This document shows positions 25,913 through 35,819 of a DNA stretch of 36,068 bases, in pieces. The translations under genes and the position numbers were made by a program. This DNA is from Leisingera sp. JC1 (GTDB taxonomy: Bacteria > Pseudomonadota > Alphaproteobacteria > Rhodobacterales > Rhodobacteraceae), in the NCBI RefSeq assembly GCF_001679925.1, contig NZ_LYUZ01000093.1, positions 10,486 to 46,553 of the forward strand. The letters are read 5' to 3'. Numbering within the stretch: the stretch's first letter is position 1; each line of letters starts with the position of its first letter. Below the pieces are notes generated by a model. That model saw only the letters and a program-made list of their open reading frames with translations. It did no database searches and had not been told where the DNA came from.

Positions 25913-26755
25913 TTAGCGGCCTTTCTTCTTGGCGTGGCGCGAGCGGACGATGAGCTTCTGCGACGCCTTGTTTTTGTTGCGGGTCCGTTTGCCCTTGGTC
26001 GGTTTGCCCCAGGGGGTCACCGGGTGGCGGCCACCGGAGGTCCGGCCTTCACCACCGCCGTGGGGGTGGTCGATCGGGTTCATGACGACACCACGCACGG
26101 AAGGACGCTTGCCCTTGTGGCGCATACGGCCGGCTTTACCGAAGTTCTGGTTCGAGTTGTCCGGGTTCGACACGGCACCGACGGTGGCCATGCATTCCTG
26201 ACGGACCAGGCGCAGTTCGCCCGAGGACAGGCGGATCTGAGCGTAACCGCCGTCACGGCCAACGAACTGAGCATAGGTACCGGCTGCACGGGCGATCTGG
26301 CCGCCTTTGCCGGGCTTCATTTCGATGTTGTGAACGATGGTACCGATCGGCATGCCCGAGAACGGCATTGCGTTGCCCGGCTTGATGTCGGCTTTTGCAG
26401 ACGCGACAACCTTGTCGCCAACAGCCAGACGCTGCGGCGCCAGGATGTAGGCTTGCTCGCCGTCTTCGTATTTGATCAGCGCGATGAATGCGGTCCGGTT
26501 CGGGTCGTATTCGATCCGCTCAACGGTGGCCGCAACATCAAATTTGTTCCGTTTGAAGTCAACGATCCGGTAGAGGCGCTTTGCGCCGCCGCCACGGCGG
26601 CGTGCAGTGATCCGTCCGGTGTTGTTCCGGCCGCCCGATTTGGTCAGGCCCTCAGTGAGGGATTTGACCGGACGCCCTTTCCAAAGCTCCGAACGGTCGA
26701 TCAGAACCAGCCCACGCTGGCCCGGCGTCGTCGGTTTATACGACTTGAGTGCCAT
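25913..26755 (-). CDS. rplB: 50S ribosomal protein L2
   Basis: 280 residues: [40 protein letters not shown] and [20 protein letters not shown], including the conserved His near the peptidyl transferase centre. It is the first ribosomal gene of the block; rplW, normally just upstream, is absent and the next gene on that side is a membrane sensor. Confidence 0.98.
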   Translation of the reverse strand: MALKSYKPTTPGQRGLVLIDRSELWKGRPVKSLTEGLTKSGGRNNTGRITARRRGGGAKRLYRIVDFKRNKFDVAATVERIEYDPNRTAFIALIKYEDGEQAYILAPQRLAVGDKVVASAKADIKPGNAMPFSGMPIGTIVHNIEMKPGKGGQIARAAGTYAQFVGRDGGYAQIRLSSGELRLVRQECMATVGAVSNPDNSNQNFGKAGRMRHKGKRPSVRGVVMNPIDHPHGGGEGRTSGGRHPVTPWGKPTKGKRTRNKNKASQKLIVRSRHAKKKGR

Positions 26756-27112
26756 GCTTTCTGTCTTCCGTTTAGCGTGCCAGGCCTTAGGTTCTTGTCT
26801 TTGGCCCAGCTATGTTGAAGGCCCCCGTAGGTGCCTGAGTTATAGGGCCCCGAAGGTCCCCGAGTTCGTGTGTCCTGACAAACATAACGACCCCGGAAAC
26901 GAATCCGGGGCCTTCAGGATGGATGGCGTTTAGCAGAGTCGCCGGAAGGTGGCAATGACAGACTTCCGGCTTTTCGCGGTTTGGCCGCAGTGCGGCCTGG
27001 GACCTGTGCCAGCCAATGTAACTGCTATGCCTGTCCGGTACCACAGCACAACGCGGCCCTGCACCGCCGCCGCCCGGTGCCAAGCAGCCGCGAAGCCTGC
27101 CAGCCCCCTTGC
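26756..27112. other. Gap upstream of rplB with hairpins and direct repeat
   Basis: 357 bp, no believable gene. It should hold the rplB promoter: a good -10-like TATAAC is on the minus strand near 26842 but has no clear -35. An imperfect direct repeat (GCCCCCGTAGGTGCCTGAGTT and GCCCCGAAGGTCCCCGAGTT) lies at about 26820-26868. A hairpin CCCCGGA/TCCGGGG is at 26891-26910. Another, GCCGGAAG/CTTCCGGC at 26941-26970, is followed by TTTT on the plus strand, as a plus-strand terminator would be, although no plus-strand gene precedes it. Confidence 0.45.
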
Positions 27113-29827
27113 CTACCCGGCTTGAAGCGGTCTGTGTTCAGCCTGCCATTCACGGGCCCATGCCAGGAACCTTGTGCTGTTCATCGGGCGCCCGAAGGCA
27201 TAGCCCTGCAGGATGGCAGCGCCAAGCCCGGACAGGACTTCCGCCTCACCGGCGGTTTCGACACCTTCCACCACCGCCGCGGCGCCAGCACTGGCGGCCA
27301 TTTCGATCAGTCCCCGCATCAGGTCGCGGCGGGCCGGCTTCTTGTCGATCCCGGTGGTGAACATGCGGTCGATCTTGAGCCTGTCCGGCTTCAGCGCCAG
27401 CACGCCCGCGATACTGGCGTGGCCGGTGCCGAAGTCATCAATCTCGATACCGATGCCCATTGCCTTGATCGCGTCGATCTGCTTGGCGTAATCGTCATTC
27501 ACATGGTCCAGGAAGACAGTCTCCAGAAGCTCAAACGCCAGTCCGCTGGGCGGGATGTCAGTCCGCTGCCGCAGCTCTTCGATCAGACCCGGATGCCCCA
27601 GCCGCTCTGCTGAGACATTCACCGAGATGCTGGGCAGGGCAATCCCCTGGCGCGCAAACTCCCAATAGGCCGACAGGGCAATGTCCAGAACCCGCCGGTC
27701 CAGGTCCGCCAGCATGTTCACCTCCTTGGCGATCGGCACAAAGACGTCCGGGCCGACAATGCCGCGGCGGGGATGGTGCCAGCGTGCCAGCGCCTCGCAT
27801 CCCGCCAGCGCCCCTGTTTCACCGTCAATCTGGGGCTGGAAGGTGACTTCAATCTCGTTTCTCTCGAACGCCTGCTTGAAATCACGGATCAGGTCCATCT
27901 TCTCGTCATGAGCGGAACCGATGGAGTCGGAATAGGCATTCACGCAGGAGCGCCCGTCCGCCTTGGAGGCATAAAGCGCCAGATCGGCGCGGCGCAGTGC
28001 TGACTGCAGGGGTTCTTCCGGCGCGCAAAGCGCAAACCCGATGGAGGCGCCGACCTGAAGGCCGGCATCCTTGTAAGTGACCGGCTGAAGCAGCGCGAAC
28101 AACAGATCAGAACAGAATTCACAGGCCTCTGCCTCGCTGCCGGAAAACTCCATCAGCACGGCGAACTCGTCGCCGCCGATACGGAAGGCAAAATCCCGTC
28201 CGTTCTTGATATGGGATGAAATCCGCTTGGCAGCATGTTCGAGAACCAGATCTCCGGCCTCGTGGCCATAGGTGTCGTTGATTTCCTTGAACCGGTCCAG
28301 ATCCAGTGCAACGACCAGCGTGCCGGATTGCTGCCCTGCCGCAGGCGCCGCCGCGATTTCCTCAAGGTGCTTGCGGTTGCCAAGCCCGGTGAGCTTGTCG
28401 TGCCGTGCTGACCAAGCGCTCTCCTCCTGGGCTTCGCGCATGGCTTCAAACGCTTCCTCCGCCAGCTCCCGGCTCATCCGCTCCTTGCGGATCGAGTCCA
28501 CGCGCAGGCTGATCTCATCCTCCACCCGGTCGAGTACCCGGTTGTAGCGGAACGCCAGCGCGCCCAGCTCCGACGACCGTTCAACGCGCACGCGGCTGCT
28601 GAAGGATCCGGACCGCTGGTGCCGCTTCATTTCTTCAAGCAGTTCCAGCAATGCATTTCGCTGGTTGTTTTCCGCGAGGTTCAGCCCCCGCACCTCGTCC
28701 CTGGGGCGCGCCCGCAGCAGCCCCACCGCCTTGAGGAAAATTGCCAGCGGTACCGTGCAGCAAATAACCCAGGCGGCAACGGCAGCAGCGCCCATCGCCT
28801 GCACCCCCAGCTGGCCCAGCCTGCTGCCTGCCGGCAACAGGTCCAGCGGGACCGTGAACGCCACTGTCAATGTCCCCACCAGCCCCGCGGCCAGATGCAC
28901 CGGAACCGCGCCCACCACGTCATCGATCTTCAGTGCATCGAGAATGTCCCGGGCAACGATCACAGTGACCGATCCCGCGATCCCGATCACAAAGGCCATC
29001 GGCCCCGTCACCAGATGAATCCCGGCAGTGCCCGCCACCAGCCCGCCCAGAAAGCCGTTGACCAGAATCTCGGCCCGGACACAGCGGAACAGCCCGAGGC
29101 CGATGGCAATACTGGCGATGCCCGCCCCGGCGGCCGACAGCATGGTGCGGGCAATCACTGGCCCGACATCCGCGCTGAAGGCAAGGGCAGATCCGCCGTT
29201 GAAGGCGCCCCAGCCGACCCACAGCAGCAGCCCGCCCAGGGTCACAAGGGAAATGGAGTTCTCCTCGAAGAACCGTTTTTTCGGGCCGTAGCGGCCCAGC
29301 CGCGGCCCCAAGAAGACCACAGCCACCAGCGCGGTCCAGCCGCCGACGCTGTGCACCACCGTCGCGCCGGCAAAATCGATAAAGCCGGCCTGCCGCAGCC
29401 AGCCCGCCTCATTCCAGACCCAATGGCCCGCAACCGGGTAGATGAAAGCCCCCAGCATGACCGACATGACCATGTAGCCGAGGAACCTTTCGCGCTCGGC
29501 CACGGCGCCGGACACAATTGTGGCTGCGGTGGAGGCAAAAGCCATCTGAAACAGGAAAACCGCGGCCGAATGGCCGGCGGAATTGTCGAGCCGCGGCCAA
29601 AAACCGCCGGCACCGAACAGCCCGCCGAAACTGGGACCAAACATCAGACCGAAACCGGTCAGCCAGAAGGCTGTGCTGACGACACAGACATCCGACAGGT
29701 TCTTGAGGGCAACATTGGCAGCATTCTTGGCCCGTACAGTACCGGATTCCAGGCAAAGGAACCCGGATTGCAAAACAAGCACCAGCAGCGCAGAGAGCAG
29801 GATCCAGATGGCATCAGCTTCAGACAT
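27113..29827 (-). CDS. Ammonium-transporter-domain GGDEF-EAL fusion protein
   Basis: 904 residues. Residues 1-372 are an Amt/Rh domain with about eleven helices. The pore residues are kept: D151 and H159 in DFAGATVVHS, H311 in PVHLAAG (the twin histidines) and F209 in AFNGGSA. Residues 375-445 form a HAMP-like helical linker (SSELGALAFRYNRVLDRVED). A GGDEF domain follows (IGGDEFAV at 550-557) with an intact motif; the usual RxxD inhibitory site reads NGRD. The EAL domain starts at about 650 and keeps EAL (678-680), EIDDFGTGHAS, KIDRMF and VVEGVET. It is therefore a candidate ammonium sensor that makes and/or breaks cyclic di-GMP. No glnK is adjacent. GAGGG precedes the ATG. Confidence 0.93.
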   Translation of the reverse strand: MSEADAIWILLSALLVLVLQSGFLCLESGTVRAKNAANVALKNLSDVCVVSTAFWLTGFGLMFGPSFGGLFGAGGFWPRLDNSAGHSAAVFLFQMAFASTAATIVSGAVAERERFLGYMVMSVMLGAFIYPVAGHWVWNEAGWLRQAGFIDFAGATVVHSVGGWTALVAVVFLGPRLGRYGPKKRFFEENSISLVTLGGLLLWVGWGAFNGGSALAFSADVGPVIARTMLSAAGAGIASIAIGLGLFRCVRAEILVNGFLGGLVAGTAGIHLVTGPMAFVIGIAGSVTVIVARDILDALKIDDVVGAVPVHLAAGLVGTLTVAFTVPLDLLPAGSRLGQLGVQAMGAAAVAAWVICCTVPLAIFLKAVGLLRARPRDEVRGLNLAENNQRNALLELLEEMKRHQRSGSFSSRVRVERSSELGALAFRYNRVLDRVEDEISLRVDSIRKERMSRELAEEAFEAMREAQEESAWSARHDKLTGLGNRKHLEEIAAAPAAGQQSGTLVVALDLDRFKEINDTYGHEAGDLVLEHAAKRISSHIKNGRDFAFRIGGDEFAVLMEFSGSEAEACEFCSDLLFALLQPVTYKDAGLQVGASIGFALCAPEEPLQSALRRADLALYASKADGRSCVNAYSDSIGSAHDEKMDLIRDFKQAFERNEIEVTFQPQIDGETGALAGCEALARWHHPRRGIVGPDVFVPIAKEVNMLADLDRRVLDIALSAYWEFARQGIALPSISVNVSAERLGHPGLIEELRQRTDIPPSGLAFELLETVFLDHVNDDYAKQIDAIKAMGIGIEIDDFGTGHASIAGVLALKPDRLKIDRMFTTGIDKKPARRDLMRGLIEMAASAGAAAVVEGVETAGEAEVLSGLGAAILQGYAFGRPMNSTRFLAWAREWQAEHRPLQAG

Positions 29828-30103
29828 TCAACAACCCTCATAAGGAGCGAAAACTCATCATGTACGCCACCTTAGGTTGTGATTGTCAAAATTTCCTTTC
29901 CACTCCCTGATCGTTGCCTGTACGCGGCCGGACTTTTGCCAGCTCAGCCGGGGCCATCTCTGCTGCCCGGCCATCAAGGCAACGCACAAGGTCCTGCGTC
30001 CTCCTTCACAGCGGATGTGACAGCCTGGCAACCCCTGGCGCATTTACCGGATCAGCCATGGCTTGCCCTGCTTCCAGCGCCGGGACGCGTTTCAGGGCAG
30101 GCG

Positions 30104-30994
30104 TCAGGACAGGAACGCCGACGCGGCATGCCGTTCGAGCAGCTCCTGGACCAGAGGGTTCGGGAACCGGCGGCGGAGCGTGACCGCATAGAAGGTTTCC
30201 TGAATCCGGGGATGCTCGCTGGCTTCCCTGAGCCTGCCGGAGTTCAACTCGTCCGTCACAACAATGGGCGCAACGAGAGCCAGCCCGATATCTTCCCGCG
30301 CCAGAAGCCGCATCATGGCCATGTCATCCACCTCGGCGGCGATTTGCGGGCGGACCGACAACCGGCTGGCCAGGGCATCAAAAGCCGTACGCACGCTGCT
30401 GCCGGCGGTGGGCAGGATGAAGGGCTGCTCAAGGAGAAGTTCCCTCAGAGGGCGGTCCGGCTCCAGCCGCGCAGGGCTGCCGACAATGCTGACGTCCTGC
30501 TCGCCGATCTTGTGCGTCTCATAGGGGGTCAGGCTGTCATCAGGCGGCGGCCGGTTCATCAGAACCAGGTCAACGTTGAGCGTCCCCAGGCCTTCGAGCA
30601 ATTCCGCCGGGCTGCCTGAGCGCAGGACAACCTCAACATCGCTGCGGGACAGGATCGGCCTCAGAAACCCGATCTGAAAATTGCGGGACAGGGTTGCGAG
30701 CGCGCCGACGCGCAGGGCTTTCCGGCTTTGGACCGTCCCCGACAGAGTGGCGACAAGCTCCTGCCCGGCCGAGAAAATCGCATCCGCGTGGCCCAGCGCG
30801 ATACGCCCGGCCTCAGTCAGATGAAGCTGCCGTCCGCGGCGTTCGAACAGGTCGTGGCCCAGGCGTTCCTCCAATTGCTTGATCTGAACCGATAGCGCCG
30901 ACTGCGACAGGTTCAGCCGCTGCGCCGTGCGGGTCAGGTTGCCGTCGTGCGCAACTGCCCAGAAGTACCGGAGGTGATGATAGTTCAATGGCAT
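30104..30994 (-). CDS. LysR-family regulator divergent from dabBA
   Basis: 296 residues. The N-terminal winged helix-turn-helix (LNYHHLRYFWAVAHDGNLTR, then SQSALSVQIKQLEERLG) resembles the NhaR subgroup, and the rest is the usual two-lobed effector domain. It is transcribed away from dabB across a 111-bp gap with a LysR-type box (31016-31034). It is the likely regulator of the inorganic carbon genes, as LysR regulators flank dab operons elsewhere. A small-molecule signal is not readable. Confidence 0.88.
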   Translation of the reverse strand: MPLNYHHLRYFWAVAHDGNLTRTAQRLNLSQSALSVQIKQLEERLGHDLFERRGRQLHLTEAGRIALGHADAIFSAGQELVATLSGTVQSRKALRVGALATLSRNFQIGFLRPILSRSDVEVVLRSGSPAELLEGLGTLNVDLVLMNRPPPDDSLTPYETHKIGEQDVSIVGSPARLEPDRPLRELLLEQPFILPTAGSSVRTAFDALASRLSVRPQIAAEVDDMAMMRLLAREDIGLALVAPIVVTDELNSGRLREASEHPRIQETFYAVTLRRRFPNPLVQELLERHAASAFLS

Positions 30995-31015
30995 TCATTC
31001 CATTTATTAGAACGA

Positions 31016-31034
31016 ATTCTCCAAAACAATGAAT
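31016..31034. promoter_or_regulatory. LysR-type box between the regulator and dabB
   Basis: ATTC-N11-GAAT is an inverted repeat with the T-N11-A core expected of LysR regulators. It lies in the AT-rich divergent gap 30995-31105, 22 bp from the regulator start and 72 bp from dabB, a typical place for coupled autoregulation and activation. Confidence 0.5.
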
Positions 31035-31105
31035 TTTTACAAAGTGAAGCTCTGTCTTATGCATTTCCAAATGTCTCTGACTGAGAAAACTGAAGGGTTC
31101 CGATC

Positions 31106-32656
31106 ATGACCTATCTTCTTTTACCCCTCCTTAGCCCGCTGGCCCTGCTGGCGGCGGCTTTCTATGCGTTGCGCCATCCCGGCAAACGCCCGGGGCGGGT
31201 GCCTGAGCTGGCCGAGGCCGCTGCCTTTACCGCCTTTGCCTTCGCGGCGGCGGCTGCCGCGCTGCTGATTTTGAATGGCTCCGGCACTTCGGTATTGATC
31301 GGGCTTTTCGGGGCCGGGCTATCGGTACGGCTGGACGCGGTGAGCGCGGTGATGCTGGTTCTGGTCAGCTTCATCGGCTGGATCGTTCTGCGCTTTTCCA
31401 AGACCTACCTGGACGGCGAAGACCGGCAGGGCGCCTTCACGGGATGGGTGAGCACCGCACTGGCCGCCGTACTGCTGCTGGTGATGTCCGGCAACCTTGT
31501 TCAGCTCATTGCGGCTTGGACATTGACCAGCCTGGCGCTGAACCAGCTGCTTCTGTTCTACCCCGAACGCGCGACAGCCCGGCGGGCCGCCCGCAAGAAG
31601 GCCGTTGTGGCACGGCTGAGCGAGGGCGCCCTGGCCGGTGCAGGTGTTCTGCTGATCGCCGCAACCGGTACGACGGACATCGAAACGATCCTGTCCGCGG
31701 CCGGAGCAGGCTGGCTGACGGCTGCAGCCGCCCTGCTGATCGCCGCGGCGGCGGTGCTGGCCTCGGCGCAGTTCCCGCTGCACGGCTGGCTGACCGAGGT
31801 GATGGAAGCGCCCACTCCTGTGTCCGCCCTGCTGCATGCAGGTGTGATCAACGCGGGCGGGTTCCTGCTGGTCCGCTTTGCCGACGTGATGCTGCTGGCG
31901 CCGGGTGTGATGGCGCTGCTGGTCATGCTCGGCGGGTTCACGGCGCTGTTCGGAGGCCTGGTGATGCTGACTCAGCCTGCAGTCAAGACATCGCTGGCCT
32001 GGTCGACCATCGCGCAGATGGCCTTCATGATCATGCAATGCGGCCTGGCACTGTTCCCGCTTGCCCTGCTGCACATCGTGGCGCACTCGCTTTATAAGGC
32101 ACATGCTTTCCTCAGCTCTGGCGAAGCGGTGCGCAATGTCGCCGCGATCCGCCGTCCCGGTCCGGTAGCGGTGCCAAGCGCGCGCAACGTGCTGCAGGCG
32201 TTTGCCATCGCAATCGTGATCTACTGCGGCGTGGGTGCGGTTCTAGGATTCGACGGCAAGTCGGTCCAGGCCATTGCCCTGGGTGTGATCCTGATCTTCG
32301 GTGTCGCCTATCTGCTGGCGCAGGGCTTTGCCGATGCGGCACCGCGGGCACTGATGCAACGGACCGCAGCCTATGCCCTGGCAGCCTCGGTCAGCTACTT
32401 TGCTCTGCAGGTCATTGCCCAGCATCTGACCGCCGGCAGCCTGCCGCCACCCCCCAACCCCGGCCCGCTGGAATGGGCGCTCATCCTCCTTGCCCTCGCA
32501 AGTTTCGGCCTGGTGGCCGTGGCGCAAGCAACCTTCCCGCTCTGGGCCTCTCACCCGGCGGCCGCCGGGCTGCGCGTCCACCTGACCAACGGGCTCTACG
32601 CCAATGCGATCTTCGACAAGCTGCTGGACGGATGGTCCAAGCGCGCTGCTGCCTGA
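31106..32656 (+). CDS. dabB: DabB, membrane subunit of the DAB inorganic carbon complex
   Basis: 516 residues with about 13 or more membrane helices, related to NuoL/MrpA-type proton-conducting subunits. The conserved half-channel segments are visible: [20 protein letters not shown] followed by [12 protein letters not shown], and [17 protein letters not shown] with its conserved Lys. In DAB complexes DabB is thought to couple ion flow to CO2 hydration by DabA. It would be annotated as an NADH dehydrogenase/antiporter subunit by similarity alone; the dabA neighbour decides. GAAGGG precedes the ATG, and dabA follows after 14 bp. Confidence 0.92.
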   Translation: MTYLLLPLLSPLALLAAAFYALRHPGKRPGRVPELAEAAAFTAFAFAAAAAALLILNGSGTSVLIGLFGAGLSVRLDAVSAVMLVLVSFIGWIVLRFSKTYLDGEDRQGAFTGWVSTALAAVLLLVMSGNLVQLIAAWTLTSLALNQLLLFYPERATARRAARKKAVVARLSEGALAGAGVLLIAATGTTDIETILSAAGAGWLTAAAALLIAAAAVLASAQFPLHGWLTEVMEAPTPVSALLHAGVINAGGFLLVRFADVMLLAPGVMALLVMLGGFTALFGGLVMLTQPAVKTSLAWSTIAQMAFMIMQCGLALFPLALLHIVAHSLYKAHAFLSSGEAVRNVAAIRRPGPVAVPSARNVLQAFAIAIVIYCGVGAVLGFDGKSVQAIALGVILIFGVAYLLAQGFADAAPRALMQRTAAYALAASVSYFALQVIAQHLTAGSLPPPPNPGPLEWALILLALASFGLVAVAQATFPLWASHPAAAGLRVHLTNGLYANAIFDKLLDGWSKRAAA

Positions 32657-32670
32657 AAGGAAACACACTG

Positions 32671-35079
32671 ATGTTTGCGAAACTCGAGTCCTACCCCGCC
32701 GCCCTGCTGGAACTTGTTGCCGAAGCCAACACTGCTGCAAAAGCGATCCCGCCGCTCTTCCCGCTTTCTGCCAATGTTGCGGTGAACCCGTTCCTTGGCC
32801 AGACGGGCGAGCCTCTGGCCGTCACTGCAGCGCGCCTTGAGCGCGCAGGAGGCGCCCGGATTACACCGCCGCGCGCGTATTGGCGGCAGAAGCTGGAGGC
32901 AGGCAGCATTACCGAAGCCGACCTGCAGGACGCTCTGGCTGCGGTCGAAGGCCGCTTCAATGCGCCAAACCTGCAAGACATCAAAGCCGCCCTGGCCAAT
33001 GAGACCGCTGAACCCAAAGCCCTTCCCACTGTGGCCGAACTGGCAGCAGAGGTTTCGGGCATCGACTGGCCCGGACTGGTCGAAGGCCGCATCAGCATAT
33101 GGGCCGCCAGTCATTTCGATCAGGGGCAAGCCCTGTGGCAGCAGGACGGAACCGGCGGCGCTTTCAGTGCCTGGCGGGACTTTGCCGCGCGTGATCTGAC
33201 GCCTGAAATCCATGGCCTGACAGGTTTCTGCGCCTTCGTGACGGACACCAACCGGTCGCATTGGCGTGCCATCGGCCGGGCGTCGGAAACCCTCGGCGTG
33301 ACCTCCAGCGCCGCGGCAACTGCATTCCACCGCTGGCTGATGACGCTGGGCGGCTGGGCCCAGTACAGCCGCTATCTCCTGTGGCAGGCGGAACTGGAGG
33401 GCAAGCAGGACAGTACGGTGACGGAGCTTCTGGCCATCCGCATGGTCTTTGATGAAGCCCTGTTCGAATTGTACAAAGAACAGATCTCTGCGCATTGGGC
33501 AGAGGTTGTTGCAGCCCATCAGGCCCCGATTACCCCGTCGCCGGATCAGGTCATCGACGTCGTTCTGCAGGACGCCGCAGAACGGGCCGGTCAACGCGCC
33601 CTGGAGGCCAGGTTGCTGCAGGGTAAACCGCAGGAAACTGAAGGGCGCCCGGAGGTGCAGGCAGCCTTCTGCATCGACGTGCGGTCCGAAGTTTTCCGCC
33701 GCGCCCTGGAAGCGCAAAGCAACAGCATCCAAACCATCGGTTTTGCGGGTTTCTTCGGCCTTGCTAGCGCCCATAAGGCAGCAGGCTCGGATGTAAACGA
33801 AATGCGCAACCCGGTGCTGCTGCAGCCCGGCCTGGCCTCTAAGGCAGGCGAACCCGAGCAAGCCGACCTCAACCGCCGTTACTCGGCACGGGCCAAACGC
33901 GCCTGGGGCCGGTTCAAGCTCGCCGCTGTTTCGTCCTTTGCCTTTGTGGAGGCTGCAGGCCCGATCTATGTGGGCAAGCTGCTCCGGGATGCACTGGGCC
34001 TGACCAGCCACCCGGCCGCCGATCCCGCACCGGTGCTGGGCCCGGCAATCGATCTGACGGCCCGCGTGGGCATGGCCAAGTCGGTGCTGTCGGCCATGTC
34101 GCTGACGGAGAATTTCGCGCGGATCGTGCTGCTGGCAGGCCACGGCGCCCGGGTGACCAACAATCCGCACGAAAGCGCGCTGCATTGCGGTGCCTGCGGC
34201 GGTTACGCCGGCGATGTGAATGCCCGCCTGCTGGCCGGTCTTCTGAACGATCCCCGGGTGCAGGCCGGCTTGAGGGACAAGGGGATTTGCATCCCGTCCG
34301 ATACGGTCTTCGTGCCGGCCCTGCACCATACCACAACCGATGAGCTGGTCTTGTTTGAGCAGGACCTGCCGGAAGAGAAGCCGGAGCAAGACCTGAAGCA
34401 GCTGAAGAAATGGCTCGCCGCAGCAGGCAGCTTGGCGCGTGCCGAACGCGCATTGCGCCTGCCGCGCGCGGACCGCGCCGCTGAGATCGCCCGCCGGGCA
34501 CGGGATTGGGCTGAGACACGCCCGGAATGGGGTCTGGCCGGGTGCCGCGCCTTTGTCGCAGCGCCGCGCCACCGTACCGGCGGCGCAGACCTTGCCGGCC
34601 AGGCTTTCCTGCACAATTACGACTGGCAGCGGGACGAAGGGTTCGGAGTGCTTGAACTGATCATGACGGCCCCGGTGGTTGTCGCAAGCTGGATCAGCCT
34701 CCAGTACTACGGCTCTACCGTGGCACCGTCCCTGTTTGGCGGCGGCAACAAGCTGCTTCACAACGTCGTTGGCGGCATCGGCGTCCTCGAAGGCAACACC
34801 GGTGCGCCGCGCCCGGGGCTGCCATGGCAATCCGTCCACGACGGCACAAGCCTGCAGCACGATCCGCTGCGCCTGACCGTGGTCATCGAAGCCCCGCGCG
34901 AAGCAATGTCGGAAATCCTGAAACGACACCCCGGAGTACGCGAGCTGTTTGACAACGGCTGGCTGCACCTGATCGCAATGGACGGCGAAGGTAATATGGC
35001 CTGGCGCTACCGCCCCGGCCTGAAATGGGTACGCTTCAACGAGCGCTCCGAGCTCCCGCGCGCGATGGCTGCGGAGTGA
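32671..35079 (+). CDS. dabA: DabA (DUF2309), zinc subunit of the DAB inorganic carbon complex
   Basis: 802 residues. DabA is a beta-carbonic-anhydrase-like protein that, with DabB, accumulates bicarbonate from CO2. The four zinc-site residues known from Halothiobacillus are present: C334 and D336 ([10 protein letters not shown]), H491 ([11 protein letters not shown]) and C506 (LHCGACGGY). Their spacing is the same as in the characterised protein (C-x-D, and 15 residues from His to Cys). The open frame extends upstream into dabB to 32473, but AAAGGAAAC stands before the ATG at 32671. I saw no T-run terminator behind it. Confidence 0.95.
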   Translation: MFAKLESYPAALLELVAEANTAAKAIPPLFPLSANVAVNPFLGQTGEPLAVTAARLERAGGARITPPRAYWRQKLEAGSITEADLQDALAAVEGRFNAPNLQDIKAALANETAEPKALPTVAELAAEVSGIDWPGLVEGRISIWAASHFDQGQALWQQDGTGGAFSAWRDFAARDLTPEIHGLTGFCAFVTDTNRSHWRAIGRASETLGVTSSAAATAFHRWLMTLGGWAQYSRYLLWQAELEGKQDSTVTELLAIRMVFDEALFELYKEQISAHWAEVVAAHQAPITPSPDQVIDVVLQDAAERAGQRALEARLLQGKPQETEGRPEVQAAFCIDVRSEVFRRALEAQSNSIQTIGFAGFFGLASAHKAAGSDVNEMRNPVLLQPGLASKAGEPEQADLNRRYSARAKRAWGRFKLAAVSSFAFVEAAGPIYVGKLLRDALGLTSHPAADPAPVLGPAIDLTARVGMAKSVLSAMSLTENFARIVLLAGHGARVTNNPHESALHCGACGGYAGDVNARLLAGLLNDPRVQAGLRDKGICIPSDTVFVPALHHTTTDELVLFEQDLPEEKPEQDLKQLKKWLAAAGSLARAERALRLPRADRAAEIARRARDWAETRPEWGLAGCRAFVAAPRHRTGGADLAGQAFLHNYDWQRDEGFGVLELIMTAPVVVASWISLQYYGSTVAPSLFGGGNKLLHNVVGGIGVLEGNTGAPRPGLPWQSVHDGTSLQHDPLRLTVVIEAPREAMSEILKRHPGVRELFDNGWLHLIAMDGEGNMAWRYRPGLKWVRFNERSELPRAMAAE

Positions 35080-35544
35080 CCCGCCGTTCCCGGACTTGGA
35101 AAGACGGCAAACGGGCGGCACTGGTCTGGACATTGCGGCAAAGGAAGCAGCGGAGGCTGAAAATTCAAGCTGGACCAGGCCGCCCCGGCAACAGAAGCCG
35201 AAGAGCTCGCAAGTGACATTAACGCGATCCTCTATGAGCTCGCGTTTATTAGTTCGCTCTGTTCATGGGCCGGTCCTCTACCGGCCGTTGGTGATACTCC
35301 CACAGACAGGCTGGGCTCACTTCTAGCGCTTACGAAAGACATAGCCGCCCCATAGCAGCCGAATGGTATGGGCGGCTATGCAGCGCGTCAAACCAGCCGT
35401 TCGCCTCAGCGCAATTTCCCCAGCAGCCCGAAATCACACTATGCGGGACAAATCCGTATTTCGCCGCAGACGCGCGATCGATGCTGAAGTTGCGACGGCA
35501 TCAGCGGGCCGGGCGACTTCTTCCGGCAGGAATCCGCTACTGGA
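35080..35544. other. Non-coding or decayed stretch after dabA
   Basis: 465 bp with no believable gene on either strand. It holds GGCCGGT/ACCGGCC (35268-35286) and a 10-bp stem ATAGCCGCCC/GGGCGGCTAT (35341-35379), neither with a T-run. Given the insertion sequence nearby, this may be debris of decayed genes, but no recognisable protein remnant was found. Confidence 0.4.
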
Positions 35545-35819
35545 CTAAGCCGCCCCGGCTTCGCGAAGATGCACGCCCAGCAGGATCAGGCCTGGCCAAA
35601 GCATATAGGCTTCGATTTCAATATTCTCCCCGAAAGAGAGCAGCACCATTGTCATCAATATTCCCAGCGGCAGGCGGCCCCGCATGTGTTTTGCTGCATC
35701 CGCCATGACAAAGCCGATGTGCCAAACCAGCGGAATGAGCAGTGCGGCAAAACCGGCAGCACCTTTGACGAACAGCAGCCCGTACCAGGTGTGATGGCTG
35801 CCGATTGGCATGTATTCAA
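35545..35819 (-). pseudogene. C-terminal remnant of a membrane protein (O-antigen ligase/polymerase-like) cut by an insertion sequence
   Basis: About 90 codons on the minus strand. Segment MPIGSHHTWYGLLFVKGAAG followed by two hydrophobic helices and a late FGENIEIEAYMLWPGLILLG resembles the C-terminal part of O-antigen ligase/polymerase (Wzy/ExoQ-like) membrane proteins; the match is from memory. The open frame continues upstream into the insertion sequence to 36060, but that part has no homology and simply reads through the transposase gene in another frame. The true 5' part should lie beyond the window on the other side of the element. Confidence 0.6.

Noticed and set aside
26820-26868. CRISPR-like or iteron array from the direct repeat upstream of rplB
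   Set aside because: Only two imperfect copies of about 20 bp with no regular spacing and no cas or rep gene.
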